Assembly (NCBI GenBank): GCA_021161965.1
Contig: JAGGZP010000041.1
Location: 1-7,722 of the forward strand
Reading direction: 5' to 3'
DNA: 7,722 nt
Source: a bacterium
Lineage (GTDB): Bacteria > Patescibacteriota > Patescibacteriia > UBA2591 > JAGGZP01
Part shown: one piece after another, positions 6,597 to 7,722 of the stretch
Position numbering within the stretch: the stretch's first letter is position 1
How the letters are laid out: each line of letters begins with the position of its first letter
Program-made: the position numbers and the translations under genes
Notes under the pieces: generated by a model
What the model saw: only the letters and a program-made list of their open reading frames with translations
Databases searched by the model: none
What the model was told of the DNA's origin: nothing

Positions 6597-7514
6597 TTAA
6601 AAAATTGGCTGTGGCGGGAGTTCCCTCATATGGATTGATTTCTTTTTAAGTTCTTTTATATAATTTATTTTATCTAAATCAATTAAACATTCCTTTGCGA
6701 TAATATTCTCGTCTATACCCTTTTCTAAACCAACTAAAACTAAATCAATTAATTTATAGGAGAAACCTATAGCAAATTCATCAACAATACCTGGCAACAT
6801 ATCCGGTGTCGGAGTTTTTGAAACAATTCTTTCTGGTACTTTTAAATATTTAGCTAATTGCCAAACTTGAGTTTTATAAAGACTGCCGATTGGTGAAATA
6901 TCGCAGGCAGAATCACCGTATTTTACAAACCACCCTACCATATCCTCTGTTTTATTACAACAACCAACAACAAGAAGGTTATTAATTTCAGCGTACTTAT
7001 ACCAAGCTACGGCTCTAGCGCGATGTTTTATCCGCATATAAGCAGTAACTTTTCTTAAATAACTATAATAAGGTGTGTCTTTTTTTATACCAAGGATCGC
7101 TGCCGAAAAAGGATTTTTACTTGTTTTTTTGTAATAAAAATTAAAGGCGGCTTTAACAATATTTGCTCTCATAGTCTTGGTCAAAGCAGGAATTTTTATT
7201 AAATTGTAAACTCCATAATCTTTAATAACGCGTGTTAGGTTTTCAACTTTATATTTTATCCCCAAGTTCTTTGCCACAAATTTTGCATCTTCCAGACTTT
7301 TTCTGGGGGTGTCTTTTTCCGGAAGTAATAAACCAAAGACCTTATCTTTCCCCAATGCTCTTTTACATAGATAAGCACAAACGGTTGAGTCTATCCCGCC
7401 AGAAATGCCTAAAACTACACCGTCTCTTTTAAACTCTTCTACTTTTTCTTTAATAAAATTTTCAATTTTCTCAGAAACCTCTTTTTCGTTAAATTGAAGA
7501 AATTCTTTTAACAT
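6597..7514 (-). CDS. nadE: Stand-alone NAD+ synthetase domain protein (NadE-like, no glutaminase domain)
   Basis: An N-type ATP pyrophosphatase of the NAD synthetase family, expected to amidate NaAD with free ammonia. From ATG 7514 it has 305 residues with the ATP loop SGGIDS (38-43), CNKTEDMVGWFVKYGDSACDISPIG (starting at 186) and a C-terminal PTPDMLPGIVDEFAIGFSY (235-253) resembling the conserved end of NadE. A segment of about 50 residues before RIKHRARAVAWY (161-172), containing NFYYKK and TPYYSYLRK, makes it longer than classical ammonia-dependent NadE. I chose the internal ATG because an upstream in-frame TTG (7649) would add 45 residues encoded largely by palindromic repeat DNA, and the homologous part begins at MLKEFLQFN. 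No good Shine-Dalgarno site precedes the ATG. Since a full NadE lies in the adjacent operon, this could be a backup enzyme or amidate another substrate. Confidence 0.85.
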   Translation of the reverse strand: MLKEFLQFNEKEVSEKIENFIKEKVEEFKRDGVVLGISGGIDSTVCAYLCKRALGKDKVFGLLLPEKDTPRKSLEDAKFVAKNLGIKYKVENLTRVIKDYGVYNLIKIPALTKTMRANIVKAAFNFYYKKTSKNPFSAAILGIKKDTPYYSYLRKVTAYMRIKHRARAVAWYKYAEINNLLVVGCCNKTEDMVGWFVKYGDSACDISPIGSLYKTQVWQLAKYLKVPERIVSKTPTPDMLPGIVDEFAIGFSYKLIDLVLVGLEKGIDENIIAKECLIDLDKINYIKELKKKSIHMRELPPQPIF

Positions 7515-7531
7515 AGTTTTAAATTTATTTT

Positions 7532-7548
7532 CGGAGGTCCGACCTCCG
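7532..7548. repeat. Short GC-rich palindrome in the nadE2 leader
   Basis: CGGAGGTC, one central base, then GACCTCCG: a perfect 8-bp inverted repeat of 17 bp total. On the minus strand it lies 17 nt upstream of the nadE2 ATG and would fold into a hairpin that buries a GGAGG sequence. Its GC content stands out from the AT-rich surroundings. It resembles short dispersed palindromes that I associate with Patescibacteria genomes; whether it recurs in this genome cannot be seen here. Confidence 0.7.
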
Positions 7549-7560
7549 TCATTAAATGTC

Positions 7561-7602
7561 CCTGCCTGCCGGTAGGGAGGCCTGCCCACACCGGCAGGCA
7601 GG
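7561..7602. repeat. GC-rich palindromic repeat (CCTGCCTGCCGGT type)
   Basis: Perfect 13-bp inverted arms, CCTGCCTGCCGGT (7561-7573) and ACCGGCAGGCAGG (7590-7602), flank a 16-nt centre that itself contains AGGCCT. It lies 12 bp from the smaller palindrome. The pattern of CCTGCC/GGCAGG arms with a CCGG core is a repeat type I associate with Parcubacteria-like genomes (recalled, not searched). It separates nadE2 from whatever lies upstream and artificially opens a reading frame through the leader. Confidence 0.8.
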
Positions 7603-7652
7603 CAATTTCTAATTGCTCTAATTGACCCAATCAAGAGATTAATTTTCAATTT

Positions 7653-7721
7653 TCACCCCTCACTTGGTTCTTTGACATAAACCTTTAAAGATTGTTTATT
7701 TTTACGTGGCACTATATAGTG
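7653..7721 (-). CDS. Possible 3' end of an upstream gene (partial, unidentified)
   Basis: Only one of the three minus-strand frames at the window edge stays open, ending in TGA at 7653-7655. It encodes 22 residues that end in VYVKEPSEG and are lysine-rich and protein-like. If real, the nadE2 leader is 138 bp between this stop and the ATG at 7514, and holds both palindromes. I do not recognise the product, and 22 codons is too short to exclude chance. Confidence 0.3.
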   Translation of the reverse strand, partial: HYIVPRKNKQSLKVYVKEPSEG

Positions 7722-7722
7722 A

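Noticed and set aside
639..6599. Alternative genetic code with TGA read as glycine (Gracilibacteria/SR1)
   Set aside because: TGA ends pncB, nadE and pcm exactly where those families end and where the next gene or promoter begins.
306..7432. Plus-strand open frames of 60 to 73 codons at several places
   Set aside because: All lie opposite well-identified minus-strand genes (one only partly) and have no family resemblance or ribosome binding site.
72..7514. Anti-phage NAD-depletion or NAD-restoration system
   Set aside because: No NADase, SIR2, TIR or phage-associated gene is present. The genes form an ordinary salvage pathway with its own regulator.
7532..7602. CRISPR array or transposon end
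   Set aside because: The two palindromes differ from each other, there are no regularly spaced repeats, no flanking target duplication is evident, and no cas or transposase gene is present.
7515..7649. N-terminal extension of nadE2 from an in-frame TTG codon
   Set aside because: The 45 residues are encoded mostly by palindromic repeat DNA and do not look like NAD synthetase. The conserved protein begins at ATG 7514. A GAGGGG just before the TTG is tempting but also fits the end of an upstream frame.
7672..7700. Plus-strand promoter with TTGACA at 7672-7677 reading rightwards
   Set aside because: At 17 bp spacing the -10 hexamer is only TTTATT (three of six matches), and the stretch may be the coding end of a minus-strand gene.

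Overview
The window is low in GC by eye (roughly one third) and bacterial. It is densely coded, with all eight complete genes on the minus strand (right to left) and gaps of 1 to 87 bp between them; only the leader of the first gene is longer. TGA, TAA and TAG all end genes at family-consistent C-termini, so the code is standard (not the TGA=Gly code of Gracilibacteria/SR1). Two GC-rich palindromes next to each other in an AT-rich leader (7532-7548 and 7561-7602) resemble interspersed palindromes I associate with Patescibacteria/CPR genomes, especially Parcubacteria-like ones. That lineage assignment is inference, not proof.

Layout in the direction of transcription. At the far right (7653-7721) an open frame may be the 3' end of an upstream gene. 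It is followed by a leader of about 140 bp carrying the two palindromes. Next come a stand-alone NAD synthetase domain protein (nadE2, 7514-6597) and a protein-L-isoaspartate O-methyltransferase (pcm, 6575-5952). An 87 bp gap holds a well-formed promoter, a 19-bp inverted repeat that is very probably the NrtR operator, and a perfect DnaA-box 9-mer. The main operon follows: nrtR (Nudix plus winged-helix regulator), nadD, nadK, full-length glutamine-dependent nadE, then a 50 bp gap with a second promoter, pncB and pncA. A strong hairpin at 41-66 closes the operon.

Together the genes encode the complete salvage (Preiss-Handler) route. PncA converts nicotinamide to nicotinate, PncB makes NaMN, NadD makes NaAD, NadE makes NAD+, and NadK makes NADP+. 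NrtR is the expected repressor. No de novo genes (nadA, nadB, nadC) are present here. The inference is a cell that lives on scavenged nicotinamide or nicotinate and carries its own NAD-responsive switch.

Points worth a second look are the two NAD synthetases of different architecture in one locus, and the split of the operon into an NrtR-controlled front half and a pncBA back half with its own promoter and strong Shine-Dalgarno sites. Others are the fixed promoter geometry (TTGACA, 16 bp, TAAAAT) used twice, and the palindromes that artificially lengthen the nadE2 reading frame. I found no CRISPR array, tRNA, rRNA, transposase or defence gene. The window looks like a coherent metabolic locus rather than an undescribed system.
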